The translations under genes and the position numbers were made by a program. DNA of 64,000 nt from Stutzerimonas sp. S1 (GTDB taxonomy: Bacteria; Pseudomonadota; Gammaproteobacteria; Pseudomonadales; Pseudomonadaceae), in contig NZ_JAOEIY010000002.1 of assembly GCF_025966695.1 (NCBI RefSeq), positions 310,001 to 374,000 on the forward strand. Reading direction: 5' to 3'. Position 1 is the stretch's first letter, and every line of letters starts with the position of its first letter. This document shows positions 7,220-19,342 of the stretch, in pieces. The notes beneath the pieces were generated by a model, which worked only from the letters and a program-made list of their open reading frames with translations, had not been told where the DNA came from and made no database searches.

Positions 7220-8530
7220 TCAGATATCCGCGAGGCGGGCGGCCAGCGCGGCGAAGCTGGGGCGTGCTGAGCTGTCTTCGAGCACGCATTCCTGCTGCAG
7301 GCGGATGAGCGGTCCAAGTCGGGGATCTTGCTCTGTTGCGCAGCGCTGCAGCAGCTCCTCGATCAGATGTCCAAAGGCGCGTACTTCGATGCGTTGCAGT
7401 GCATGCCCGGTAGGACTGCCTGCCTGGAAGAACGAGGCAGCGCCGAAATCACTGAGCAGGCATTCGCCGCTCGCTTCGACCAGCAAATTGTGAGCGTAGA
7501 AATCGCCATGCAGAATGCCGCGCGCGTGCAGATGCGTGACCGCCGAGGCGGCGCCACGCGCGATCCGTAATAACTGGTCGATACTGAACTGGCGCTCGGG
7601 GGCATAGCAGTCGCGCGTGCAGCTGGCCAGTGAGGGCGGTCCGGCCAATGGTTGGAAGGTCGGCGGGACCAGTTCCATAAGGAGCCCGTTGGCGCTCCCA
7701 TATTGCACGGTCAGCGGGCCGATGACCTCGATCAGATTGGGATGCGTGCCGGCCGCGACGCAGGCAGCCATTTCGCTCTGCGGCAGGCCATCGCTGGTGA
7801 GGTTGCCCTTGAACAATTTGACGGCCATCGGCTGCGCTCCGTGCGGGGCGTTCCAGCTGGCCCGATGGATGACCCCGGATGCACCCTGGCCGAGTACCTC
7901 GTGCAGCTCGAGCCGCTCGCGAGCCACCGCTGGTAACGGATGTTCGCCCAGCGCGCGGACTTGCTGCGCGTCGCTGAACGGGTTGCCGGCGAATGCCAGC
8001 CAGGCAAGTCGTGGCATGCGCAGCAACCATTCGGGAAGCGCCTCGAAATGGTTGGCGGCGATGCGCAGCAGTTCGAGTGCACGGCAGGCCGCGAGCTGCT
8101 CGGGCAGCGATCGCAACTTGTTGCCGGCCAGCATCAGCTTCTGCAAGCGGGTGCACTCACCGAGTTCGGCCGGGATGCTGGGTAACAGGTTGTCGGTCAA
8201 GATCAGCCAGCGCAATGCGGGCGGCAGCGCGGCGGCGGGCAGATGTGCGATGCGATTGGCCTTGAAACCGACCATTTCCAGCTGGGAGCAATCGCCGAGG
8301 CATTCCGGCACACGGGTAAAGGCATTGTCGGAGCAGAACAGGATGCGCAGGCGACGCAGCCGCGACAGGTCGGCCGGCAGCTGGCTCAGTTGATTGCCGG
8401 ACAGATTGAGTACTTCCAGGGTATCCGCCAGCGCAAAAATCTCCTCCGGAAACTCCCGCAGACCGGCCGCCAAATCCAGGCGAGTGATGCCGGTCAGTTC
8501 GCCGCGCTTGAGTTGCTCCAAGGTATGCAT
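7220..8530 (-). CDS. Leucine-rich-repeat protein with eukaryotic-type Ser/Thr kinase domain
   Basis: A 436-residue cytoplasmic protein with two parts. Residues about 15-170 are leucine-rich repeats of the L-x-L-S-x-N-x-L type (VLNLSGNQLSQLPADL, LRILFCSDNAFTRVPECL, LMLAGNKLRSLPEQL). Residues about 190-436 form a protein-kinase fold: glycine loop LGQGASGVIH, the lysine in AVKLFKG, catalytic loop HGDFYAHN and metal-binding DFG in LSDFGAAS. All essential kinase residues are present, so activity is likely. The start ATG at 8530 gives MHTLEQLKRG and has AAGGAAG upstream; the open frame extends 33 codons further with no family character. Targets are unknown. Confidence 0.85.
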   Translation of the reverse strand: MHTLEQLKRGELTGITRLDLAAGLREFPEEIFALADTLEVLNLSGNQLSQLPADLSRLRRLRILFCSDNAFTRVPECLGDCSQLEMVGFKANRIAHLPAAALPPALRWLILTDNLLPSIPAELGECTRLQKLMLAGNKLRSLPEQLAACRALELLRIAANHFEALPEWLLRMPRLAWLAFAGNPFSDAQQVRALGEHPLPAVARERLELHEVLGQGASGVIHRASWNAPHGAQPMAVKLFKGNLTSDGLPQSEMAACVAAGTHPNLIEVIGPLTVQYGSANGLLMELVPPTFQPLAGPPSLASCTRDCYAPERQFSIDQLLRIARGAASAVTHLHARGILHGDFYAHNLLVEASGECLLSDFGAASFFQAGSPTGHALQRIEVRAFGHLIEELLQRCATEQDPRLGPLIRLQQECVLEDSSARPSFAALAARLADI

Positions 8531-8643
8531 ACGGTGGTGGCTTCCTTGCTGGCGGGGGCCGATGCACAAAGCCGGCGCGGTAAAGGTGCCTGGCTGGGAC
8601 AGTGAGCGATGCCAGGCGTTCCGGCGCACAGTAGTGCGCTGGC

Positions 8644-9678
8644 TCAGCTCACCCGTGGCGCGCGGCGGACGAGCACTTGTTCGGCGCGGGCGCGTAACTG
8701 GCCGCAGCCGCCGTCGATGTCCTGTCCGGCGGAATTGCGTACCTTGGTCAGTACGCCGCGGCTGTGCAGGTAGCGCACGATCTGCACGATGCGCTCCCCG
8801 TCAGGGCGCTGGTACTCGTCATCTTCCAGGCTGTTGTAGGGGATCAGGTTCATCACCGCGTACTTGCCCTTGAGCAGGCGCAGGATACCGTCCATCTCCT
8901 CCTGGTTGTCGTTGATGCCCTTGAGCAGCGTCCACTGATACTGAATGGGGAAGCCGGTCTGGCGCGCATAGGCTTCGCCCAGTTCGACCAGTTCTTGTGG
9001 ATCGAGGCGTGGCGCCCGAGGTAGCAATGCCTGACGCAGTTCGGCGTCGGTCGTGTGGAGGGAGAGGGCAAGGGCCGGCTTGACCTGCTGCTGCGGCAGC
9101 CGTTCAAACACGCGTAGATCGCCGACGCTGGAGAACACCAGATTCTTGTGACCGATGCCGCCATCGGTGCCCAGCAGATCGATGGCTTCGAGCACGTTGT
9201 CGAGGTTGTGCGCCGGCTCGCCCATGCCCATGAATACGACCTTCTTCACCGGTCGAAAGCGGCGAGCGAGAGCAACCTGCGCGACGATCTCGGCGCTGCC
9301 CAGCTGGCGCAGCAGGCCGCTCTTGCCGGTCATGCAGAACACACAGCCCACCGCGCAACCGACCTGGCTGGACACGCACAGGCCGTCGCGTGGCAGCAGC
9401 ACGCTTTCCACCATCTGCCCGTCGGCCAGTTCCACCAGCAGGCGGGCCGAGCCATCCGCCGCCGGATGCTCGGAGCGCAGGCGCGCCAGCCTGTCCAGTT
9501 CAAGGCCCAACTGCGGCAGGCCCTCACGTACGCTCAGAGGCAGGAAGTCCTGCGCCTGCTGTTGGCGACGACCCACCTCCAGCGGCTGACCTTGCAACCA
9601 GGCGCGGGTCATCCGCCCGATATGCCGGGGTTTGGCGCCGAGTTCGGCGAAGCGCTGCTGGACGTCGAGGATACGCAT
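8644..9678 (-). CDS. RlmN-like radical SAM RNA methyltransferase
   Basis: A 344-residue radical SAM protein of the RlmN/Cfr family. The 4Fe-4S motif is CAVGCVFC (C-X3-C-X2-C), followed by GMGEPAHNLDNV and the C-terminal SAGQDIDGGCGQL, whose cysteine corresponds to the methyl-carrying or resolving cysteine of RlmN. The family methylates C2 of adenosine in 23S rRNA and tRNA. It is shorter than typical RlmN (about 370-380 residues) and is not beside ndk/pilF, where Pseudomonas rlmN is usually found, so it is probably a second, divergent copy. It is followed closely by no same-strand partner except the kinase gene 113 bp away. Confidence 0.82.
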   Translation of the reverse strand: MRILDVQQRFAELGAKPRHIGRMTRAWLQGQPLEVGRRQQQAQDFLPLSVREGLPQLGLELDRLARLRSEHPAADGSARLLVELADGQMVESVLLPRDGLCVSSQVGCAVGCVFCMTGKSGLLRQLGSAEIVAQVALARRFRPVKKVVFMGMGEPAHNLDNVLEAIDLLGTDGGIGHKNLVFSSVGDLRVFERLPQQQVKPALALSLHTTDAELRQALLPRAPRLDPQELVELGEAYARQTGFPIQYQWTLLKGINDNQEEMDGILRLLKGKYAVMNLIPYNSLEDDEYQRPDGERIVQIVRYLHSRGVLTKVRNSAGQDIDGGCGQLRARAEQVLVRRAPRVS

Positions 9679-9721
9679 AGGGCGCGCATTCTAGCGGGGC
9701 TCAGGGAGAAAGGGCAGTTGG

Positions 9722-10888
9722 CTAATCGGCGAAACGACGACTGCCCAGAGCGATGCTCAACAGCATCGCCGCCAGCACGCCGAAAGCCACGGCGAGGGAA
9801 CTGTAATGGGCGATCATGCCGATCAGCGCGGGGCCGGCTAGCACTCCGGCAAAGCCGACGGTCGTCGCGGCAGTAACAGCCAGATGTACGGGCATGGCGT
9901 CCTGCCGACTGAGCGCAGAGATCAGCACCGGCGAGACGTTGGCGCAGCCCAGCCCGCATAGGCCGTAGCCGAGTAGCGCGAGTGCCCAGTGGTCGGCGAG
10001 GATGCTCAGCGCAATACCGGCGGCGGCGAGCACTCCGCCAAAGGCGATAACTCGCGCTGTGCCGAGGCTGTTGACGATTGGCCCACCGGCGAACCGGCCG
10101 ACAGTCACCATCAGTGCGAAGCTGGCGTAGCCAAGGCCACCCTTGGCCGTCTCAAGATTCTTGTCGGCGGTCAGAAACAGCGCGCTCCAGTCGAGCACGG
10201 CGCCCTCGGCCAGATAGACCACGAAGCACAAGAGCCCCACCAGCAGTACCAGGCCGCTGGGACGTACGAAGGCCACGCCTCCGCCAGGTGCGCGATTGCG
10301 AACGAAACCGCGCATCACCGCCAGATTGGTCGCCACGATCAGCGCGATCATCAGCAGGCTGCCTGCTTCGGCGGAGACGCCGAGCGTGAGCAGGGCGGTC
10401 AACGCCAGTGCACCGCTGATCGAGCCGAGGCTGAACATGCCGTGAAAGTTCGACATCATGCGGCGCCCCAGCGCGCCCTCCACCAGCAGAGACTGGATGT
10501 TGAGCACGATATCCAGCACGCCGAGGCTGCCACCGAAACAGAACAGCGCGAGCGCCAACAGCCAGACTGAGCTGCTCAGCGCCATGCCCGTCAATGCCAG
10601 GGCCAGCAGGGCGACGCAACCCAGGATCACCGGTCGAATGCCCCAGCGCGCCACCAGCAGTCCCGACACCGGCATCCAGCTCAGCGAGCCGATGCCGATG
10701 CACAGCAGCAACAGGCCGAACAGCGCGTCACTCATCTCGATCCGCTGGCGTACATAGGGCACCAGCGGCGCCCAGACCGACAGGCCGAAGCCGGCCATGA
10801 AGAAGCCGCAGCGGGTAGCGCGTCGCACGAGTGGCGAGGTGAGGTCGGTGGCTGACGACGGCGCAGGCATGCGCGACGGTCCTTGCAT
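9722..10888 (-). CDS. MFS transporter, YbjJ-like
   Basis: A 388-residue 12-helix major facilitator permease. The N-terminal half has the motif-A-like segment SGLLVARWGIRPVI between helices 2 and 3, and the region GVLDIVLNIQSLLVEGALGRR followed by MSNFHGMFSLGSISGA resembles the YbjJ subgroup of inner-membrane MFS proteins. The substrate cannot be deduced. A second in-frame ATG at codon 7 is an alternative start. It is divergent from the DUF1883 gene. Confidence 0.85.
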   Translation of the reverse strand: MQGPSRMPAPSSATDLTSPLVRRATRCGFFMAGFGLSVWAPLVPYVRQRIEMSDALFGLLLLCIGIGSLSWMPVSGLLVARWGIRPVILGCVALLALALTGMALSSSVWLLALALFCFGGSLGVLDIVLNIQSLLVEGALGRRMMSNFHGMFSLGSISGALALTALLTLGVSAEAGSLLMIALIVATNLAVMRGFVRNRAPGGGVAFVRPSGLVLLVGLLCFVVYLAEGAVLDWSALFLTADKNLETAKGGLGYASFALMVTVGRFAGGPIVNSLGTARVIAFGGVLAAAGIALSILADHWALALLGYGLCGLGCANVSPVLISALSRQDAMPVHLAVTAATTVGFAGVLAGPALIGMIAHYSSLAVAFGVLAAMLLSIALGSRRFAD

Positions 10889-10986
10889 AAGGAGTGGATG
10901 GGGTATTTCCGCGCTGGTGCGGCAACCGCCAAAGGGGGCTCATGCTATCGTCTCGCTTTGCCGGCAGGAACCTGCGGAGTTAGTCG

Positions 10987-11283
10987 ATGAAGTTCATACA
11001 CCAGCGCGAGCAGCTCAATGAGGACGACATCGTCGTCATCGAGTGCTCGCAGACCTGCAACATCCGCCTGATGAACGATGCGAACTTCCGCAGCTTCAAG
11101 AATGGTGGACGCCATACCTACCACGGCGGCGCCTTCGATCGGTTTCCGGCGAAGATCGTCGTGCCCAGCTCGGGGTTCTGGAACATCACGATCGATACCG
11201 TGACACGCCGGCCGATCAGCGTGACGCGCAAACCGAACCTCAAGTACTCGATCAAGGTCATTCGTCGGTCCACCTCACGTTAG
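10987..11283 (+). CDS. DUF1883 domain protein
   Basis: A 98-residue protein that is essentially one DUF1883 domain: a basic, beta-rich fold with IVVIECSQTCNIRLMND, GGRHTYHGGAFDRFPAKI and PSSGFWNITIDTV. The domain occurs alone or attached to TIR domains in other bacteria, but no TIR segment is present here. Function unknown. The ATG is preceded by TGCGGAGTTAGTCG, giving a GGAG site about 8 bp upstream. Confidence 0.82.
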   Translation: MKFIHQREQLNEDDIVVIECSQTCNIRLMNDANFRSFKNGGRHTYHGGAFDRFPAKIVVPSSGFWNITIDTVTRRPISVTRKPNLKYSIKVIRRSTSR

Positions 11284-11316
11284 CAACTGTTGGGGCACGG
11301 AAAGGAGGGAGTACTT

Positions 11317-11460
11317 GTGGAGACAGCGCAGACAACCCGAACGAATCATGCCGCAGGTCTGCTGCGCGTTGCGCACGTGGTTGCTGGCGCTGTGGTTACC
11401 CTATGCCGCGTGGGTGCGGTGCGCCACGTAGTGATGGCCAAGGGCGGAGAGCGTGTCTGA
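11317..11460 (+). CDS. Candidate 47-residue leader peptide ahead of the EamA transporter
   Basis: A GTG codon 8 bp after an excellent ribosome site (AAAGGAGGGA, 11301-11310) opens a frame of 47 codons. The peptide begins METAQTTRTNHAAGLLRVAH and is valine-rich; its stop overlaps the proposed GTG start of the transporter gene by 8 bp. The transporter itself has a poorly spaced ribosome site, so this frame may exist to couple translation. The peptide matches no family I know, and coding potential is weak. Confidence 0.3.
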   Translation: METAQTTRTNHAAGLLRVAHVVAGAVVTLCRVGAVRHVVMAKGGERV

Positions 11461-12406
11461 GATCAGTCGCGGAACAACACGTGCGCACCTCGGGATGCTG
11501 CTCTGGTCGCTGTTCGTCGGGCTTTCGTTTCCAGCGGTGGGTCTGCTCAGTGAAGGCTTGCCGCCGCTGCTGCTGACTGCGCTGCGTTTCAGTATCGCGG
11601 CGCTGGTGCTGGCGCCGCTCGCCTGGCGGCAGAGTGTCGGGCTGCCACGTCTCACGACCATGCTGCTCTATGCGCTGATGGGCCTCTGCCTCGCAGGCTT
11701 CTTCGGCGCGATGTTCTGGGTTGCCCATCGGGTGACGGCATTGTCGATGGCGACACTGTTCGTCAGCGTGCCGCTGCTGGCTTACGGGCTGGGCCGTGGC
11801 CTGGGGGTGGAGCAGCCAGCCGGGCGCCTGCTGGCGATCCTCGCGCTCGGCGCCACCGGGGCGCTGGGGCTGGCCTGGGCGGAAAACGGTGGTCATTTCG
11901 ACGGCCTGCAACTGGGCACTGGCGAGCTGTGGTTCTTTATTGGTTGCATCGCGTCGGCCTTGTATCCCGTGCTGAGCAAATGGGGCCTGGCACGTGGAAC
12001 GCTGCCACGCGAGGCCGGGCTGCGCACGTTCTGGAGTCTGGCAACCGGGGCGTTGCTCATCGGCCTGCTGGGGCTTAGCCTGGAGACGCCGGCGAGCCTG
12101 CTGCGCATGCGTGGGTTCGACTTCCTTCTGGTGGCCTATCTGGGCGTGTTCTCCAGTGCCATGACCTTCTTCCTGCAGCAGCGCGCTACTGCGCTGCTGA
12201 CGCCCGGGGCGGTAACCGCCTACAGCTACCTGGTGCCGTTCGTGTCGATGCTCCTGCTCTTCCTAGGACAGCCGGCGCGTATCGGCTGGCATTGGTTGCC
12301 TGGTAGCGTCTTGGTGCTGCTCGCCATCGCTCTGCTGCTGCGTGGCGAGAAGGAACCACTGGCGACCCGGCGCGTCGTTGAGGGTGCCGACCGTCTGTCC
12401 CGTTGA
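11453..12406 (+). CDS. DMT superfamily (EamA) transporter
   Basis: A 317-residue ten-helix drug/metabolite transporter with two EamA repeats. Helix-rich segments such as LLWSLFVGLSFPAVGLLSE, FSIAALVLAPLAWRQS and, in the second repeat, YLGVFSSAMTFFLQQRATALLTPG followed by TAYSYLVPFVSMLL are typical. The substrate is unknown; relatives export amino acids or metabolites. The GTG start is not certain: the GGAG nearest to it is only 3-4 bp away, so translation may depend on coupling to the upstream short frame, or begin at ATG codon 15. Confidence 0.83.
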   Translation: MSEISRGTTRAHLGMLLWSLFVGLSFPAVGLLSEGLPPLLLTALRFSIAALVLAPLAWRQSVGLPRLTTMLLYALMGLCLAGFFGAMFWVAHRVTALSMATLFVSVPLLAYGLGRGLGVEQPAGRLLAILALGATGALGLAWAENGGHFDGLQLGTGELWFFIGCIASALYPVLSKWGLARGTLPREAGLRTFWSLATGALLIGLLGLSLETPASLLRMRGFDFLLVAYLGVFSSAMTFFLQQRATALLTPGAVTAYSYLVPFVSMLLLFLGQPARIGWHWLPGSVLVLLAIALLLRGEKEPLATRRVVEGADRLSR

Positions 12407-12497
12407 ACATCAGCGCCGGACACAGGTCTGGAGCAGGCAATGGTCGAAAGGGAGGCGACGAGGTTGGCAGTGAGCCCTGGACTGAAGGAGGGTCCTG

Positions 12498-12520
12498 GAC
12501 GGCGTGGCCGATACGCCGTC
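12498..12520. repeat. 8-bp perfect inverted repeat in a gene-poor gap
   Basis: GACGGCGT (12498-12505), 7-bp spacer, ACGCCGTC (12513-12520). No T-run follows. It lies 30 bp upstream of the acyltransferase remnant, in the 12407-12719 gap where no intact gene is visible; it could be a leftover operator or hairpin of the lost gene. Confidence 0.45.
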
Positions 12521-12551
12521 ACCGGCTCATGGGAAACAGGTCGTTTTTCTT

Positions 12552-12644
12552 ATGAGCGATACCGCAACCCAGCATGGCAGGAACCGCAATATTCAGTTTC
12601 TTCGTGGATTGGCGCTTATTCTGGTGTTGCTTGCGCATGCGTAG
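12552..12644 (+). pseudogene. Remnant of an acyltransferase-3 family gene (first 30 codons)
   Basis: ATG at 12552 opens a 30-codon frame ending NIQFLRGLALILVLLAHA and then TAG. The R-G-(hydrophobic)-L-V-L-x-H-A pattern is the first transmembrane helix of membrane acyltransferase-3 proteins (O-acetyltransferases of polysaccharides), including the conserved histidine. Nothing after the stop, in any forward frame, continues with family features, and an oppositely oriented gene ends 76 bp downstream. It is best read as the 5' stub of a deleted gene. Confidence 0.6.
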
Positions 12645-12719
12645 CTGATGCTGGTCGGCGAGGCGGGTACTCGCGCAACTGCGGACAGTCGGGGCGCCTA
12701 GCCGGGGCCTGGAAGATGC

Positions 12720-13046
12720 TTACTCGGCCTCATCTTCACCGCCGATGGCGGCAAGGCATTGCAGGCGGTGCGGGCCTTCCAGCAGCCAGCTTTCGCCGTC
12801 GGCGTCGCGCTGGGCTTCCATGATCTGGTTGTAGCTGAATTGCCACTGGCGGCGGCTGCGGCCATCCACCAGGTCGATGGTCAGCAAGGTGGCTTCGCTG
12901 GCGAACGGCTGGTCGGCTTCGGCAGCCGCGTCGGCCTGGTCCAGCACGGCTTCGTCGAGTGTGAACTGCCAGGCATGCAGGCCGTCGACGATCAGCATGT
13001 CGGCATCTTCGAGTTCGTCGATCAGCAGCGGTGTTTCGGATGACAT
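12720..13046 (-). CDS. Conserved hypothetical protein downstream of metH (DUF5629-like)
   Basis: A 108-residue acidic soluble protein beginning MSSETPLLIDELEDADMLI with WQFTLDEAVL and RQWQFSYNQIMEAQ. It resembles the small protein encoded next to metH in pseudomonads (DUF5629 family, from memory). It starts 54 bp after the metH stop on the same strand and is probably co-transcribed. Function unknown. The ATG at 13046 has a GGAG-like site (ACGGAGCAAGTGCACC) upstream. Confidence 0.7.
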   Translation of the reverse strand: MSSETPLLIDELEDADMLIVDGLHAWQFTLDEAVLDQADAAAEADQPFASEATLLTIDLVDGRSRRQWQFSYNQIMEAQRDADGESWLLEGPHRLQCLAAIGGEDEAE

Positions 13047-13100
13047 GGTGCACTTGCTCCGTGGAACGAACGCGGGCGCCGGGAAACGCCCGCGTCGAGA

Positions 13101-16793
<3,693 letters not shown>

Positions 16794-16870
16794 GGGGACT
16801 ACCTGAGAAGCGGGAACGAGAGAGCGCGAATGATAGCAAAGCTGCACGCTTTTTCAGCTCTCGGAGTTTT

Positions 16871-16889
16871 ACATGAATATTGTTCATGT
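16871..16889. promoter_or_regulatory. MetR-type operator between metH and cti
   Basis: ACATGAATATTGTTCATGT is a 7-5-7 palindrome that contains the MetR consensus TGAA-N5-TTCA exactly (16874-16886). It lies 81 bp upstream of the metH start codon, a normal position for MetR activation of metH, and 70 bp upstream of cti. Confidence 0.7.
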
Positions 16890-16955
16890 TGCAGATGGGT
16901 TAGCCGTCTGCCGATTGCCTGTTTAGAATGCTCGCTCTCTTCCAGGTGACTCATC

Positions 16956-19232
16956 ATGTCTTTCCGCTTCTGGCTCGGCTGCTTGCTCTTTCTGTCGGGC
17001 GGGGGCGCGCAGGCGCAGACGCTTTCCTATCCGCGCGACATCCAGCCGATCTTCACCGCCAAGTGCGTGGCCTGCCATGCCTGTTACGACTCACCTTGCC
17101 AGCTCAATCTCGGCAGTGGCGACGGTGCGCAGCGTGGTTCCACCAAGCTGCCGGTCTACGACGGAACGCGGGTCAAGGCCCAGCAAACGACGCGGCTTTT
17201 TCTAGACGCGCTTGATGAGGCCGGCTGGCGACGCAAGGACTTCCATTCGGTGCTCGACGCGCAGGTCGGCCAGGCAGCGCTGATGGCGCGGATGCTGGAA
17301 CTGGGCCGTAGCCAACCGCTGCCACCGCACGTCAAGCTGCCGGCAGAGCTGGACATCGGCATCGGCCGGGACAATAGCTGCCCGCTACCGAACGAGTTCG
17401 CCGCCTACGCAGCCAAGGGGCCACACGGCGGCATGCCGTTCGCCGTCACTGGCTTGACCGACACTGAGTATTCGACCCTGCAACGCTGGCTAGAACAGGG
17501 TGCGCCAGTGGAGCTGTCACGCATTCAGCCTTCTGCCTCCGAGCGGCAACAGATCGAACAGTGGGAGCGCCTGCTGAATGCCCCCGGTGCCCGCGAAGCG
17601 CTGGTCAGTCGCTGGCTCTACGAGCACCTGTTCCTTGCCCATCTGTATTTCGAGGGTGAGGGCGGTGGGCATTTCTTTCAGCTGGTGCGCTCGCGCACGC
17701 CGAGCGGCGAACCGGTCGACCCAATCGCGACGCGGCGTCCCAACGAGGATCCGGGTACGCATTTCCATTACCGGCTGCGGCCGATCAGCGATGTGATCGT
17801 GCACAAGACGCACATCACCTATCCGCTCAGCGCGGCGCGCCTGGAGCGGGTCAGGCAGCTGTTCTTCAGCGGCGACTGGCGTGCCGACGCGGTGCCCGGA
17901 TACGGTGCTGCGCACCGGGCGAATCCCTTTCTGACCTTCCAGGCGATTCCGCCGCAGGCGCGTTACCAGTTCATGCTGGATAACGCCGAGTACTTCGTAC
18001 GCACCTTCATCCGCGGGCCGGTATGTCGGGGTCAGATCGCCACCGACGTGATTCGCGACAACTTCTGGGTGCTGTTTCAGGATCCACGGCACGACCGGTA
18101 TCTCACCGATGCCGACTACCGGGCCAAGACCACACCGCTGCTGGCGATGCCCGGGCAGTTCGACGAACTCGGCGAGCTGCTGAGTTTCTGGAACATCTAT
18201 CGCGGCAAGCGCAACCAGTACGAAAAGCTGCGCATGCAGGCCTACGCTGAGACTCCGGCGGAGTGGGCGCACGTCTGGAGCGGCAATGACAATGCATTGC
18301 TATCCATCTTCCGCCAGCACGACAGCGCTTCGGTACGTAAAGGCCTGATTGGTGAAGTGCCGCAAACGCTCTGGTGGATGGACTACCCGTTGCTGGAGCG
18401 CACCTATTACCAGCTGGTGGTGAACTTCGATGTCTACGGTAATGTTTCCCACCAGGGGCAGACGCGTCTGTACTTCGACCTGATCCGCAACGGCGCCGAG
18501 CTGAATTTCCTGCGCCTGCTGCCGGCGGCTTCGCGTCAGGTGATTCTGGACAGCTGGTATGAGCAGGGCGGCCAGTTGAAGCTGCTGCTGGCCTATACCT
18601 CGATCGATACGCAGACGCCATCGAAGCTCGACCTGCCGCGGGTCAATCCCAAACAGACGCTGGCTCGACAACTGCTGACGCGCTTTGCGCCCATCAATGC
18701 TGCGCCCGATCCGATTAACCGTTGTCAGGGCACGCATTGCTATCGCGCCGATCAGCCGGTGCCGTTGCAGCAGGCGGAACAGGCGCTTAGCCGACTCACT
18801 AATCGGATGGCTGCTGGCTTGCCGGTCATCGAACATCTGCCGGAAGCGACCTTGCTGCGCGTTCAGTTGGCTGATGGGCGCCGTGAGCTGTACAGCCTGC
18901 TGCGCAACCGTGCGCACAGCAACGTGGCCTTCATGTTCGGTGAAGACTGGCGCTTCCAGCCGCGGCAGGACACGCTGACGGTGTATCCGGGGGTGCTCAG
19001 CAGCTATCCGAACTTCCTCTTCAACCTCGGTGCCGGCGAGGCTCCGGCGTTCGTTACTGCGCTGGAGCAGGTGCGCAGCAGTGACGATTTCGAACGGGTG
19101 GTCGAACGCTGGGGCGTGCGTCGCAGCCATCCGCAGTTCTGGTTCTATTTCAACGACCTGACACGCTATCTTGGCGAAACCGAGCCCATTGAGGCGGGGG
19201 TTCTGGACATGAATCGCTACCAGAATCTGTAA
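16956..19232 (+). CDS. cti: Fatty acid cis/trans isomerase
   Basis: A 758-residue periplasmic haem protein that isomerises cis-unsaturated membrane fatty acids to trans as an emergency response to solvents and heat. A signal peptide (residues 1-20, cleaved after AQA) is followed by the c-type haem motif CVACH at residues 37-41. The rest matches the Cti family in length and in segments such as TRRPNEDPGTHFHYRL and FWIYFNDLTRY-like WFYFNDLTRYLGETEP at the C-terminus. Cti is characteristic of Pseudomonas and Vibrio. The start ATG lies 10 bp after CCAGGTGA. nfuA follows 110 bp downstream with its own palindrome between. Confidence 0.92.
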   Translation: MSFRFWLGCLLFLSGGGAQAQTLSYPRDIQPIFTAKCVACHACYDSPCQLNLGSGDGAQRGSTKLPVYDGTRVKAQQTTRLFLDALDEAGWRRKDFHSVLDAQVGQAALMARMLELGRSQPLPPHVKLPAELDIGIGRDNSCPLPNEFAAYAAKGPHGGMPFAVTGLTDTEYSTLQRWLEQGAPVELSRIQPSASERQQIEQWERLLNAPGAREALVSRWLYEHLFLAHLYFEGEGGGHFFQLVRSRTPSGEPVDPIATRRPNEDPGTHFHYRLRPISDVIVHKTHITYPLSAARLERVRQLFFSGDWRADAVPGYGAAHRANPFLTFQAIPPQARYQFMLDNAEYFVRTFIRGPVCRGQIATDVIRDNFWVLFQDPRHDRYLTDADYRAKTTPLLAMPGQFDELGELLSFWNIYRGKRNQYEKLRMQAYAETPAEWAHVWSGNDNALLSIFRQHDSASVRKGLIGEVPQTLWWMDYPLLERTYYQLVVNFDVYGNVSHQGQTRLYFDLIRNGAELNFLRLLPAASRQVILDSWYEQGGQLKLLLAYTSIDTQTPSKLDLPRVNPKQTLARQLLTRFAPINAAPDPINRCQGTHCYRADQPVPLQQAEQALSRLTNRMAAGLPVIEHLPEATLLRVQLADGRRELYSLLRNRAHSNVAFMFGEDWRFQPRQDTLTVYPGVLSSYPNFLFNLGAGEAPAFVTALEQVRSSDDFERVVERWGVRRSHPQFWFYFNDLTRYLGETEPIEAGVLDMNRYQNL

Positions 19233-19265
19233 GGGGCGCCTAAGTGAACAGGGGCGCTCGAAATT

Positions 19266-19288
19266 AGTCCTACTAAAATACTAGGACT
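19266..19288. promoter_or_regulatory. Imperfect palindrome upstream of nfuA (possible IscR-type site or terminator)
   Basis: AGTCCTA (19266-19272) and TAGGACT (19282-19288) flank the A/T-rich core CTAAAATAC. The symmetry and A/T centre recall IscR type 1 sites (core ACT-R-WWW-Y), but the outer bases do not match fully. A short T-run follows, so it could also be a weak terminator for cti. It lies 55 bp before the nfuA start. Confidence 0.4.
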
Positions 19289-19342
19289 TTATCCGCAGCC
19301 AGGGTTGGCGTACACTGCCGCGCATATCTGCGAGGAGTCCTC

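Noticed and set aside
16794-16955. Possible cobalamin riboswitch before metH
   Set aside because: The 162-bp gap between metH and cti is too short and lacks the B12-box; the MetR dyad explains the region better.
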